A stretch of DNA of 64,000 nucleotides, from positions 62,001 to 126,000 of the forward strand of contig NZ_JAKWFK010000004.1 of the NCBI RefSeq assembly GCF_029522115.1, given 5' to 3'. The notes beneath the pieces were generated by a model. The model saw only the letters and a list, made by a program, of their open reading frames with translations. It was not told where the DNA came from and ran no database searches. The DNA is from Trinickia sp. Y13 (GTDB lineage Bacteria > Pseudomonadota > Gammaproteobacteria > Burkholderiales > Burkholderiaceae). Position numbers and translations under genes: made by a program. Shown in pieces: positions 7,490-16,554 of the stretch (position 1 is the first letter of the stretch; each line of letters starts with the position of its first letter).

Positions 7490-8805
7490 GGGTGCTTCTC
7501 CGTCCACTTCGACCACGCGGCGTGCGAGGGCCGCATGAGCGGCGCGGCGTCGACGACGCTCGGCACGCTCATGAGCGGAAATTGTTGAGCAATGAGGCGC
7601 AGCGACTGCACCGCGGGACTGTTCATCAAGATCTTCACCGCGGGAACGCGCCACGTCAGACGGTCCACGAGATCGCTGGCCGTGTAGGGAATGTCGCCCA
7701 CGCCGCGGCCTCGCTTATCCCAGCCGTAATAGTTGCTCCAATAATTGCCGGTCCATGCCACGTCTTTCGCGGCGACATAGCGAATCTGCTCGCGGTTCTG
7801 AACGAAGTCGTTTCCGGTCACGGTGTTATCCACGGAACCTCCCCAAAGATGGACGCCCACCTTGTTGCCGACGACGAGATTGCCGCGAATCGTGTTGTAT
7901 TCGGCGTCGTACACGAAGAAGCCGCGCTGGTTGCCCGCAACGACGTTGTTCTCGATGACCGAGTCCTGAAGCGTGCGCAGCATGATCCCGTGATCGCTGT
8001 TGCCCCACACCCGGTTGTTCTTCACGATTTGATTGCGCGATTCCATGATCGCGAGGCCGCCACGGTTGTGAAAGACCTCGTTGCCGTCCCACACGTTGTA
8101 GTAGGAGTTCATGTAGTGCGTCCCGTAGCGCACGTTATGAATCGTGTTGCCTTTGAAGAGCGCGTGGTACGACACGTCTACGTAGATGCCGTCGCGCGAA
8201 TAGCTGATCTGGTTGCCTACGATCTGGGCGCCCTTCGTGTTGTATAACTCGATGCCGTTGCCGCGATTGGGCGAGATGAAATCGCGCTTGCCGACGATCA
8301 CGTTGTCGAACACTTGCACGTTGTTCGATTTCTCGATCCAGAGGCCGAACAGGTCGTAGACGAGTTCGCAATGGTCGATCTGTGCGCCGTCCGAGCCTGG
8401 CTGCACGTAGATACCGGCGTTTTGCGCCGTCAGGTCGGCGCCGCTGTTCACGACCGCGATGCCGCTGATGCGCACGCCTTGCGCGGCGACGCGAATGACA
8501 TCGCCGCGATTGCGCCCGTCGATCATCGGCTTGCCGATGCCGACGAGCGTGAGTGCTTTGTCGATTCGCAGGTTCTCGTCGTAGTGCCCGCTATAGACGG
8601 CGACCGTATCGCCCGGCTGCGCCGCCTCGATCGCTGCGCCAATGCGCTCGCCCGAGTGAACGGCAAGCGTGGCCGCGGCGACGGCGTGCATCGACAGCGT
8701 GGCAACGAGAATCGCAGCGAGAGGGTACTTCGACATGCTGAACCGCAAACGATGAGAATGGCTTGATCGGCGTGCGAGGCGGATGGGGAAAGGAACTGCC
8801 AACAT
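7486..8805 (-). CDS. nosD: NosD, periplasmic beta-helix copper-processing protein
   Basis: About 440 residues. After a signal region (SKYPLAAILVATLSMHAVAAA) come repeated CASH/pectate-lyase-like parallel beta-helix turns rich in N-G-I-x-V-x-x-S patterns from about residue 80 to 330, then the conserved WTGNYWSNYYGWD block. NosD docks on NosFY and handles copper transfer to NosZ. The start at 8805 has a strong site (AAGGGAG, 6-bp gap); an ATG at 8736 would give a shorter, more standard signal peptide and is the alternative. Confidence 0.92.
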   Translation of the reverse strand: MLAVPFPIRLARRSSHSHRLRFSMSKYPLAAILVATLSMHAVAAATLAVHSGERIGAAIEAAQPGDTVAVYSGHYDENLRIDKALTLVGIGKPMIDGRNRGDVIRVAAQGVRISGIAVVNSGADLTAQNAGIYVQPGSDGAQIDHCELVYDLFGLWIEKSNNVQVFDNVIVGKRDFISPNRGNGIELYNTKGAQIVGNQISYSRDGIYVDVSYHALFKGNTIHNVRYGTHYMNSYYNVWDGNEVFHNRGGLAIMESRNQIVKNNRVWGNSDHGIMLRTLQDSVIENNVVAGNQRGFFVYDAEYNTIRGNLVVGNKVGVHLWGGSVDNTVTGNDFVQNREQIRYVAAKDVAWTGNYWSNYYGWDKRGRGVGDIPYTASDLVDRLTWRVPAVKILMNSPAVQSLRLIAQQFPLMSVPSVVDAAPLMRPSHAAWSKWTEKHP

Positions 8806-8857
8806 CGTCATCTCCCTTCATCCGCCTCGCACCTAGGCAGGTAAGTAGCCGTCAGAC

Positions 8858-10825
8858 TTACGCTTGGACCAACATCCGCGAACGCATTTCAAGGTGCAAT
8901 GCGTGGCAGAAGTTCAAGCAGTAGCACCAGAACACGCCCGGCTTGTCCGCGATGAACGTGACCGATTGCGTCTGTTGCGGGTGCACGACGAAGCTGATGT
9001 TGTAGAACGGGATCGCAAAGCCGTGTGTCAAATCTTCGACCTTATCGAGGTTCGTCAAAATGATCGTGACTTCGTCGCCCTTCTTCACCGTCCATTCGCG
9101 CAAACCGAACGTGGGCGCCTGCGAGGTCAGATGAATCGTGACCTTCTTGCCGTTGCGTTCGACCCGGTTGTCCTTCGGGCTCTTCGTGGCGAGCGGGAAT
9201 TCGTTCAGGTCGTAGATCTGCCGCGTCTTGATGATGTCGCGCCGGACGACGATCGAGTCGTGCGGCTCCGGATACAGCGGGTGGTCGCCCACGAGCAGCA
9301 TCTTCTCGCCGCTGATGTCGATCAATTGCGAGCTATCGGGGTGCAGCGGTCCGACGGGCAGGTACCGGTCCTTCGAGAACTTGTTGTCGGAGATGAAGTA
9401 CTGACCGTCGGGCGTCCTCGTCTCGCCCATCGAGGTGAAGCCGTGCCCCGGTTGGTAGTGAACGTCGATGCGGTCGACCACCACCTTCGCGTTCTTGTCG
9501 CCCTTGTACGCTCGGATCGCGGCCTCTTGGTCCCACTTCACGATCTGGCTGTCGAGGAACAGCGTCGTGTAGATGAAGCCCTTGCCGTCAAAACCGGTAT
9601 GCAGCGGCCCCAAGCCGATTTCGGGCTCGGCCACGACGGCATCGCGCGGATCCTTGAAGCCGCCGTCGAACCACTTGAGCACCAGTTCGTGCGAAATCAG
9701 CGTGGCCGTGGGCGAGAGCTTGCCGGAGCAGGCGTAATACTTGCCGTCCGGCGAAACATTCACGCCGTGCGGGTTCTTCGGCACAGGCACGTAGCACGTG
9801 AGCGCCGTCTTCGGATCGGCGTTTGATGCATGCGTGCCGTCGACGACAGGCACCTTCGAGCTGCCAAGATGAACGAACTTTCCGTTCTTGACGGCTTCTT
9901 CGATGCGCGCCACGTTGAAGAACACGCAGGCGTCGCGCTCGGCCGACATCATCTCTTCGTAATGGACGCCACCTTCCGTGTTGTACTGGTTCGAGCAAGC
10001 CAGCTTGCCGTCGTACGAGGTGGCGACCAGATCGAGGTTGCCGTCGATCTTCACTTGCCAACGCGGCTGCATCGTCTGAGCGTCGACGCAGGTGAAGAGA
10101 CAGAAGTACTTCTTCGGATCGTCCAAATCGCGGCCGTCGTTCGGCACGGGAATATGGAATTCCGCGCCACAGAACACGCGCGTCGTATAGTTGATCTTCT
10201 CGTCGATCGGGTCGCGCTTATCCGGGAAGATGCCGTGAAAACCCTGCACGTTCGGCAACGACGTAATCGCGTCGCACTCCATCGTGTCCAAGCGCACGCG
10301 TGCGATACGCGCGTTGATCTTGTCGTTGACGAAGAGGTGCTTGCCGTCGTAGATGCCATCGGTGTACGACAGATGCACGTGGTGCGTATCGCCGTTGATG
10401 TAATTCAGCTGACCGTTGGGTCGCGTGCCGATGATCTTGCGCGACTCGTTCGTGATGCCCCAGCCGGACATGCAGTCGACGTTGAACACGGGAACGCGCC
10501 GGATCTCACGGCCCGAGGGCAGCCCATGCACGCGCAGATCGCCCGAATGGCCGCCGCTCGAGAACACGTAGTAGGTGTCGAGCTTGCCCGGATGCACCTC
10601 GTACTTGTCCCAGTTGATGGCGCTCGAACTGCTCGCTCCGCTCGCGGCGCTGGCTGCGTCGGAGGCGGCAGCGGCCGCACCGCTGCCGTTCTTGTTGCAG
10701 CCGGCCAAGCCGAGCGAGAGCCCTGCGCCAGCGAGACCCGCAATCGCCGAGGAAGCGAGGAACCTGCGACGCCCCGTGTCCTGTGGCACCACCTTCCCTT
10801 CAGAATTTTCTTTTGAAGAAGTCAT
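8858..10825 (-). CDS. nosZ: Nitrous oxide reductase, Tat-exported (clade I type)
   Basis: Periplasmic N2O to N2 reductase, 655 residues. The N-terminus carries a twin-arginine signal (GRRRFLASSA) followed by an Ala/Ser-rich linker. Seven CuZ His are visible in order: the HH pair in DTHHVHL, GFHGIFP, NPHGVNV, PLHTGFDG, PGHGFTS and EPHDSIV. The C-terminal cupredoxin domain has a CuA site CLNFCHALHLEM; the position normally Trp, which binds CuA through its backbone carbonyl, is Asn here. ATG at 10825 gives the Tat signal at the proper place. It heads the nosZDFYL operon; FNR-type boxes lie 263 and 375 bp upstream. Confidence 0.96.
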   Translation of the reverse strand: MTSSKENSEGKVVPQDTGRRRFLASSAIAGLAGAGLSLGLAGCNKNGSGAAAAASDAASAASGASSSSAINWDKYEVHPGKLDTYYVFSSGGHSGDLRVHGLPSGREIRRVPVFNVDCMSGWGITNESRKIIGTRPNGQLNYINGDTHHVHLSYTDGIYDGKHLFVNDKINARIARVRLDTMECDAITSLPNVQGFHGIFPDKRDPIDEKINYTTRVFCGAEFHIPVPNDGRDLDDPKKYFCLFTCVDAQTMQPRWQVKIDGNLDLVATSYDGKLACSNQYNTEGGVHYEEMMSAERDACVFFNVARIEEAVKNGKFVHLGSSKVPVVDGTHASNADPKTALTCYVPVPKNPHGVNVSPDGKYYACSGKLSPTATLISHELVLKWFDGGFKDPRDAVVAEPEIGLGPLHTGFDGKGFIYTTLFLDSQIVKWDQEAAIRAYKGDKNAKVVVDRIDVHYQPGHGFTSMGETRTPDGQYFISDNKFSKDRYLPVGPLHPDSSQLIDISGEKMLLVGDHPLYPEPHDSIVVRRDIIKTRQIYDLNEFPLATKSPKDNRVERNGKKVTIHLTSQAPTFGLREWTVKKGDEVTIILTNLDKVEDLTHGFAIPFYNISFVVHPQQTQSVTFIADKPGVFWCYCLNFCHALHLEMRSRMLVQA

Positions 10826-11087
10826 TACATTCTCACTGATCAAAAACGCATCAACGCCGCACAACCGGCCGAACACACCCCGTCGGGAGAACGCGCGCAG
10901 CCAGGCTACGAGACAACCGCCATACTTCGAAAAGATCGAGCCCAAGCACTTTCCAGGATCGATCGCCCCACAAACCCACTACTCAATTCTTCGTTATGTC
11001 GTCGCATGAAAACGTCGCGTCGATTTACCCCTCGAATTCGACACATGTTTGCTCGCTCGTAGTGTGATGGCCGTGCAAATCGAGAGG

Positions 11088-11101
11088 TTGATCTATCTCA
11101 A
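11088..11101. promoter_or_regulatory. FNR/Dnr-type box, one mismatch
   Basis: TTGAT-CTAT-CTCAA matches TTGAT-N4-ATCAA at 9 of 10 fixed bases. It lies in the 485-bp divergent gap between nosZ and apbE (10826-11310), nearer nosZ. Such boxes bind FNR, Anr or Dnr under low oxygen or nitric oxide. A long 5' leader would be needed for nosZ (263 bp to its start codon). Confidence 0.6.
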
Positions 11102-11199
11102 TAGGCATACCTGGGATGCATGTTTTTAGGGCGAACGCGGCGTTCGGACGCAGGCGGGACGCGGCTTCAAGGGGTATGAGCCACTCGTCGCCGGTCGAT

Positions 11200-11213
11200 T
11201 TGATATGGATCAA
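11200..11213. promoter_or_regulatory. Perfect FNR/Dnr-type box before apbE
   Basis: TTGAT-ATGG-ATCAA is a perfect match to the FNR/Anr/Dnr consensus. A TAGAAT -10-like hexamer at 11233-11238 lies about 29 bp from the box centre, the geometry expected of a class II FNR-activated promoter firing toward apbE. It may also serve nosZ from the other side. The rest of the 10826-11310 gap shows no gene I can support. Confidence 0.75.
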
Positions 11214-11310
11214 TCGACTCGATAGTCGAAAATAGAATAATCATCGAGTCGCTCGTGCGGATATGCGTCATTCGACCGCACGACATCAATGCTTTTAGAG
11301 CGTTAGAAAA

Positions 11311-12372
11311 TTGGCTATTTCCCGAAAGATCGTCTTGGCCTCGGTGGCGCTGGTCATCGCCATCGGGGCCGGGTTATGGCAGACCCTGCGAACGCCGGAG
11401 GTTTACGTCCAAGGCACGTACGTGTTCGGCACGCGCGTGCAGTTGGTGTTGTATGGCGTGCCGCTTCGGGAGGCGCAGCAGGATGCGGATGCCGTCTTCT
11501 CGCATTTCCAGGCGATGCACCGCGAACTGCATGCCTGGCAGCCATCGGAAGTCACGCAGCTCAATCGCAGCATTGCGGCGGGCGTTCCTTTTCAAGCGTC
11601 GCCGGAGCTCGTGCCGATTTTGCGCGCAGCCCGACAGTTGTCGATCGACAGCCAAGGCTTGTTCGAACCCGGTCTCGGCCGGCTCATTCGACTGTGGGGT
11701 TTCCAGGCCGATCAGTTCGGCGTTAAGCCGCCATCGCAAGATGCCGTGCAGCGCGAGGCGGCGCTCCGTCCCCGCATCGCGCAACTCGACATTTCACCTT
11801 CAGGCATCGTGACGAGCACTAACCGTGCGGTTGCGGTCGACTTGGGCGGATATGCGAAGGGCTGGTCGCTGGATGAAGCCGCGGCAATCCTGAGGCAGCG
11901 CGGCGTCCAAAACGCGTTGATCGACGTGGGCGGCAACTTACTCGCGTTGGGGACGAAAGGCGGCGCGCCGTGGCAAGTGGGCATCCAAGATCCCCGCGGG
12001 CCGGGGACGCTTGCCACGCTGGCGTTGCGCGACGGCGAGGCAATCGGCACGAGCGGCGACTACGCGCGTTTCTTCAAGTATGACGGCGTCCGTTACAGCC
12101 ACATCATCGATCCTCGCAACGGCTTTCCGGCTACGCAAAGCGAATCGGTCACGGTTCTCGTCAAGCCCGGCCCGCACGCGGGCGCGCTATCCGATGGCGC
12201 TAGCAAAGCGCCGTTCGTCGCGGGCCCGGCAACGGCGATGTCGCTAGCGCGCAAGGTTGGCGTCGACGCATTATTGCTGGTCGATACGAGTGGGCACGTT
12301 TGGGTTTCGAGTTCGATGGCCGCCCGTGTGCATTTCACGAATGCATCGCTGCACCCCGAGCAACTCGATTGA
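11311..12372 (+). CDS. apbE: ApbE/NosX family FAD:protein FMN transferase
   Basis: 353 residues with an N-terminal membrane anchor/signal, then the ApbE fold: GTRVQLVLYG, the DLGGYAKGWSLD block near residue 172, DVGGNLLALG, and a late SHIIDPRNG motif with the catalytic metal region (ALSDGASKAPF, where many relatives have ADALATALF). These enzymes attach FMN to a Thr in SGAT motifs; NosR carries exactly this motif. The gene begins with TTG, the only start that keeps the signal segment. It is divergent from nosZ behind a perfect FNR box and is followed 23 bp later by an ABC transporter pair. Confidence 0.88.
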   Translation: MAISRKIVLASVALVIAIGAGLWQTLRTPEVYVQGTYVFGTRVQLVLYGVPLREAQQDADAVFSHFQAMHRELHAWQPSEVTQLNRSIAAGVPFQASPELVPILRAARQLSIDSQGLFEPGLGRLIRLWGFQADQFGVKPPSQDAVQREAALRPRIAQLDISPSGIVTSTNRAVAVDLGGYAKGWSLDEAAAILRQRGVQNALIDVGGNLLALGTKGGAPWQVGIQDPRGPGTLATLALRDGEAIGTSGDYARFFKYDGVRYSHIIDPRNGFPATQSESVTVLVKPGPHAGALSDGASKAPFVAGPATAMSLARKVGVDALLLVDTSGHVWVSSSMAARVHFTNASLHPEQLD

Positions 12373-12395
12373 GCGGCAGGAGACTTGGCCCCGTC

Positions 12396-13349
12396 ATGGC
12401 ATATCACCCCGTCATCGATATCTCCGACGTCAGCTTTCGCCGTGACGGGCGCGACATCGTACGCAATGTCGGGCTGAAGGTCGGGCGCGCCGAGTTGGTC
12501 GCGCTCGTCGGGCTCAACGGTGCAGGCAAAACAACGCTGCTCTCGTTGCTCGCCACACTGGCCGTGCCGCATCGCGGACAAATCCACATCGATGGCGTCG
12601 ACGCGGTCGCGCACCCCGCACAGGCGCGTTCGCGCATCGGCGTCGTGTTTCAAGAGTCGGCCCTGGAAATGCGTTTGAGCGCGCTGGACAATTTGCTGTT
12701 CATCGCGCAACTGCAGGGGTTGCGGGGCCGGGCGGCGCGGCGGCGGGTAGACGAACTATTGGGTGTGCTGGCGCTCGATGCGCTCGCCGGCAAGCCCGTC
12801 CAATCTTTGTCCGGCGGACAGCGCCGCCGGGTCGAACTCGCGCGCGCGCTCGTCTCGCGGCCGCCGGTTCTATTGCTCGACGAGGCGGCGCTCGGGCTCG
12901 ACGTCTGCGCCCGTCACGCGTTCTGGTCGGAAATCAGAACGCTCGTCGCCGATGGCCACGCTGTCCTGCATACGACCCATCAAGCCGAAGAGGCACGCGA
13001 GGCTCACCGCGTGGTCGTGCTGGATCAGGGCGCGGTGCGCGCGGACGGCCCATGGCGCGCGCTTTGCGGGCCGGTATCGAGCGCGATCAGGCTGCATGTG
13101 ACCAACGTTGGCCTAGCGTGCCGCTGGCTCGCGGCGCACGGCTATGCGGCAAAGGCCGAAGCGGGTGCCGCGGTTGTTTCATGCGCGGACCCGCAAGCCT
13201 CGCTGCCGACGCTACTGCAGCGAATACCGTTTGAAGTGCTTGGCGCCGATATCGTCACGCCGGATTTGATGGGCGTCATAGCGCATTGGACCGGAATGCC
13301 GCGCCAAGAGACGCGGCTCGCTCGCATCGCGGCCGAGGCTACGCAATGA
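12396..13349 (+). CDS. ABC-2 exporter ATPase next to apbE
   Basis: 317 residues. Walker A GLNGAGKTT, signature LSGGQRRR, Walker B PPVLLLDEAALGLD, switch His in LHTTHQAEEA: a complete DrrA/CcmA-type ATPase. The stop overlaps the permease start (ATGA), so they form one transporter. Start ATG at 12396 follows AGGAG with a slightly long gap. The substrate is unknown. It is distinct in sequence from NosF and lies with apbE under the anaerobic promoter, so a role in N2O-reductase cofactor supply or export is plausible but not shown. Confidence 0.85.
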   Translation: MAYHPVIDISDVSFRRDGRDIVRNVGLKVGRAELVALVGLNGAGKTTLLSLLATLAVPHRGQIHIDGVDAVAHPAQARSRIGVVFQESALEMRLSALDNLLFIAQLQGLRGRAARRRVDELLGVLALDALAGKPVQSLSGGQRRRVELARALVSRPPVLLLDEAALGLDVCARHAFWSEIRTLVADGHAVLHTTHQAEEAREAHRVVVLDQGAVRADGPWRALCGPVSSAIRLHVTNVGLACRWLAAHGYAAKAEAGAAVVSCADPQASLPTLLQRIPFEVLGADIVTPDLMGVIAHWTGMPRQETRLARIAAEATQ

Positions 13350-14086
13350 GCACCGTGCTCGCTGTCGTCTGCTTCGATCTGAAACGGTTCTGGGCCTCCC
13401 CGTTGCGGATCATGTTCGGGCTCACGCAGCCGCTGCTTTACCTATTCGTGCTTGGGGCCGCGCTCAGGAGCGGAACCTATGCCGAGGTAACCGGCTATCA
13501 GGCGTATATCTTCCCTGGCATCGTCGGGCTTTCGCTGATGTTTACCGCGACCTCGGCGTCAATCGGCATCGTGCATGATCGGCAAACGGGATTACTCAAT
13601 GCTTTGCTCGTGTCCCCCGCCGGCCGCATCGAGATCGCCGCAGGCAAGATATGCGCGGGTGCGGTGGTGGCATGGGTGCAAAGCTTGTTGCTGTTGCCTT
13701 TCTCGCCGATGATCGGCATCGGCCTGACGGCGCCGCGCCTAGCGCTTTTGCTTGCCGCTATGGCGTTCGCGGCGCTCGCGTTCTCCGCGTTGGGACTTGC
13801 GCTCGCACTGCCGTTCCGTTCCGTGATCGTGTTTCCGGTCGTGTCGAACGCTTTGCTGCTGCCGATGTTTTTTCTATCGGGCGCGCTCTATCCGCTCGAT
13901 CTCGCGCCGGCGTGGATTCGATACGCTGCCGCCTATGATCCCGCGGCGTATGGGATCGACTTGATGCGCGGCGTGCTGACGACGCAATTCGTGGTCGCCC
14001 CGGCAAGCTCGATCGCAGTGCTCACCGCTTGTCTCGCCGCGGCGAGTGGTCTCGTGGTGCGCGGGATCAGCCGGCGCAATGATTGA
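13346..14086 (+). CDS. ABC-2 type permease, partner of the preceding ATPase
   Basis: 246 residues with about six membrane helices and the NodJ/DrrB-type pattern: an N-terminal RFWASPLRIMFGL amphipathic start, a central DRQTGLLNALLVSPAGR cytoplasmic segment and a C-terminal FFLSGALYPLDLAP block. ATG at 13346 overlaps the ATPase stop. Together with apbE this makes a three-gene unit reading away from nosZ. Confidence 0.85.
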   Translation: MSTVLAVVCFDLKRFWASPLRIMFGLTQPLLYLFVLGAALRSGTYAEVTGYQAYIFPGIVGLSLMFTATSASIGIVHDRQTGLLNALLVSPAGRIEIAAGKICAGAVVAWVQSLLLLPFSPMIGIGLTAPRLALLLAAMAFAALAFSALGLALALPFRSVIVFPVVSNALLLPMFFLSGALYPLDLAPAWIRYAAAYDPAAYGIDLMRGVLTTQFVVAPASSIAVLTACLAAASGLVVRGISRRND

Positions 14087-14110
14087 GTGCTTGCTGCACT
14101 TTTGGACGCG

Positions 14111-14690
14111 CTAGAGCAAGATCAGGCTCGGCAAATCGAGGATGTGTATCTCGCTCGCGTAGACTTCGATAATCCCCCGCTTATGCATGCCCTGCAGCAC
14201 GCGGTTGACCGTTTCAGTTTTGAGGCCTAGGTGAGTGCCGATCTCGCCGCGCGTCACCGTCAGCGCGAAAGCGGAAATACTATATCCGCGCGCTTGCCAT
14301 CGATCGGAACGGTCGAGAAGCAATGCCGCCACACGTTGCTCGGCGCTCATCGAGCTGAGCATCATGGAAGCGCCGCTACCGCGCGCGATGGCGATGTTCA
14401 ATATGCGCCGCCAATGCAAGGCGACGCGCTTGACGCCTTTGACGCCCTCTTGCAACCCGAGTCTCTGAAACGCCCCCATGATCGGCCCCTAGTTTTACCG
14501 AAGTCACGTTCCGCTTTGAGCGCCAGCCGCTCGGCGGAATCTCATCTTCGATGCGATGCCATCATGGACGCGACCCGAGCGATGCGCTATCGGCCCCAGA
14601 TTATCTTGCTGTAGGAATCGGGAAGGCGGCATCGGACAATTCCGACGCAGGACGCCGACATCCGCGCCGGCAGCGCGAGTGATGCGATGT
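14111..14690 (-). pseudogene. Decayed FNR/Dnr-family regulator; only the HTH end is open
   Basis: Positions 14479-14111 encode 122 residues that match the C-terminal part of FNR-type proteins: the dimer-helix ending MSAEQRVAALLLD, then ARGYSISAFALTVTRGEIG and the recognition helix LGLKTETVNRVLQ. The sensor half is missing from the frame. Upstream in the same frame, after three stops, comes DGIASKMRFR, recalling the FNR segment GFDAIGSG; in another frame IASLALPARMSA recalls the Cys-rich SISQLCIP-like N-terminus but with the Cys gone. Spacing shows about 125 bp lost. I read it as a dead anaerobic regulator; the HTH fragment could still be made from the ATG at 14479. Confidence 0.6.
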
Positions 14691-14732
14691 GAAGCGGTAC
14701 GGCGTCCGCGAGTCCGCCAAAGCCGTCGCCGC

Positions 14733-16406
14733 CTACATATTGGCGTAGTTGGGCCCGCCGCCGCCTTCGGGCGTGACCCAGACGATGTTTTGCGTCGGGT
14801 CCTTGATATCGCATGTCTTGCAATGCACGCAGTTCTGCGCATTGATGACGAGGCAATCGCTGCCGTCGTCGCTCTTGACGAATTCATACACGGCCGCCGG
14901 GCAATAGCGCCCTTCAGGGCCTGCGTAAGTGCGTAGATTGACGTTGACGGGCACCGACGCATCTCTCAGCGTCAAATGGGCCGGCTGGTTCTCCTCGTGA
15001 TTCGCGTTCGAGAGAAACACCGAAGAGAGCCGGTCGAACGTGAGCTTGCCGTCGGGCTTTGGATAAGCGATGGGCGTGCATTGTGAGGCCGGCTTGAGCA
15101 TTTCGTGGTCGCGGTGCTGGTGATGCAGCGTCCACGGCACGTTGCCGCCTAGCAGCTTTTGTTCGATGCCCACCATGAGCGTGCCCAAATACAATCCCTT
15201 GCTCATCCACTGCTTGAAGTTGCGCGCGCGGTACAACTCCGTGTGCAGCCACGATTGCTTGAACGACTCCGGATAGGCGGCGAGTTCGTCGCCTTGGCGG
15301 CCTGCTTGCACCGCATCGAATGCGGCCTGCGCCGCGAGCATGCCGCTCTTGATGGCCGCGTGGCTGCCCTTGATGCGCGATGCGTTCAAGAAGCCCGCAT
15401 CGTCGCCTACGAGCGCCCCGCCAGGGAACACGAGCTTGGGCAGCGAAGTCAGGCCCCCGGCCGTGATCGCGCGGGCGCCGTACGAAATGCGTTTGCCGCC
15501 TTCGAGCATCTTGCGGATTTCCGGGTGCGTCTTGTAGCGCTGGAATTCCTCGAACGGCGACAAATACGGATTCGAATAGCCGAGCCCCACCACGAACCCG
15601 ACCATCACCTGGTTGTTGTCGATGTGATAGAGAAACGAGCCGCCGTAGGTCTGCGAATCGAGCGGCCAGCCGGCCGTGTGGATCACGAGCCCCGACTGAT
15701 GCTGGGCCGGATCGATTTCCCACAGTTCTTTGATGCCGATGCCGTAGACCTGCGGATCGGCGCCTTCATCGAGCTTGAACTTCTCGTTCAGCCGGCGGCC
15801 CAGATGCCCGCGCGCCCCTTCGCAAAAGAGCGTGTACTTCGCGTGCAGCTCCATGCCGAGCTGAAAGTTCTCGGTGGGCTCGCCGTCTTTGCCGATACCC
15901 ATGTTGCCCGTGGCGACGCCCTTGACCGAGCCGTCCTCGCGGTAAAGCACGTCGGCCGCGGCAAAGCCCGGGAAGATCTCCACGCCCAGTGCTTCGGCTT
16001 GCTGGCCGAGCCAACGCGTGACGTTGGCCAGGCTGATCACATAGTTGCCGTGGTTCTTGAAGTTCTCGGGCAGCGCCCAGTTCGGCGTCCTGACCGCGCC
16101 TTTCTCGGTGAGGAAGAGGAACCGGTCTTCGGTCACCTCCACGTTCAAGGGCGCGCCTTTTTCCTTCCAGTCGGGAATCAGCTCGCTAATGGCGCGCGGG
16201 TCCATCACGGCGCCCGACAGGATGTGCGCGCCCACCTCCGAACCCTTCTCGAGCACGCATACGCCCAACTCGACGCCCTTGTCCTGGGCGAGCTGCTTGA
16301 GCCGAATAGCGGCGGACAGACCCGCGGGACCGCCACCGATGATCACGACGTCGTATTCCATCGACTCGCGGGGGCCATATTGCTCGAGGAGGTTCTGCGT
16401 ATTCAT
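14733..16406 (-). CDS. etfD: Electron transfer flavoprotein-ubiquinone oxidoreductase
   Basis: 557 residues. Membrane-associated enzyme that passes electrons from reduced ETF to ubiquinone. FAD Rossmann motif VVIIGGGPAGLSAA near residue 20, the YPESFKQSWLHTELYRARNF block, and a C-terminal 4Fe-4S domain with CVHCKTCDIKDP. Length and layout are standard. ATG at 16406 is chosen because it precedes the conserved MEYDVVIIGGG by 15 residues; upstream codons are untypical. It lies 1.7 kb from a matching dehydrogenase-etfBA operon and has one of the island's LysR-type boxes 134 bp upstream, so it is likely co-regulated with demethylation. Confidence 0.95.
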   Translation of the reverse strand: MNTQNLLEQYGPRESMEYDVVIIGGGPAGLSAAIRLKQLAQDKGVELGVCVLEKGSEVGAHILSGAVMDPRAISELIPDWKEKGAPLNVEVTEDRFLFLTEKGAVRTPNWALPENFKNHGNYVISLANVTRWLGQQAEALGVEIFPGFAAADVLYREDGSVKGVATGNMGIGKDGEPTENFQLGMELHAKYTLFCEGARGHLGRRLNEKFKLDEGADPQVYGIGIKELWEIDPAQHQSGLVIHTAGWPLDSQTYGGSFLYHIDNNQVMVGFVVGLGYSNPYLSPFEEFQRYKTHPEIRKMLEGGKRISYGARAITAGGLTSLPKLVFPGGALVGDDAGFLNASRIKGSHAAIKSGMLAAQAAFDAVQAGRQGDELAAYPESFKQSWLHTELYRARNFKQWMSKGLYLGTLMVGIEQKLLGGNVPWTLHHQHRDHEMLKPASQCTPIAYPKPDGKLTFDRLSSVFLSNANHEENQPAHLTLRDASVPVNVNLRTYAGPEGRYCPAAVYEFVKSDDGSDCLVINAQNCVHCKTCDIKDPTQNIVWVTPEGGGGPNYANM

Positions 16407-16539
16407 GTGGGTCACGTATCCGGGCTGCGCGAGCCGTCTCGATCGGCTCGCCGTTTTTGTGGGCCTATCGTCGAGTGTGCAACGCCGCGGCGCATCGGCA
16501 GAACGCATCGTAATTCGCCTTATAGGGATTCCCTCCGAC

Positions 16540-16554
16540 ATAAACGGCCCTTAT
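16540..16554. promoter_or_regulatory. LysR-type box (T-N11-A) before the ETF-QO gene
   Basis: ATAAACGGCCCTTAT: inverted arms ATAAA and CTTAT around 5 bp, with the T-N11-A spacing of LysR regulators. It belongs to a family of similar boxes at 18025, 22585/22607, 39101/39123 and 41240/41262. Confidence 0.5.

Noticed and set aside
11025-11213. 62-codon minus-strand frame in the nosZ/apbE gap
   Set aside because: It covers both FNR boxes, lacks a ribosome site and has no recognisable features.
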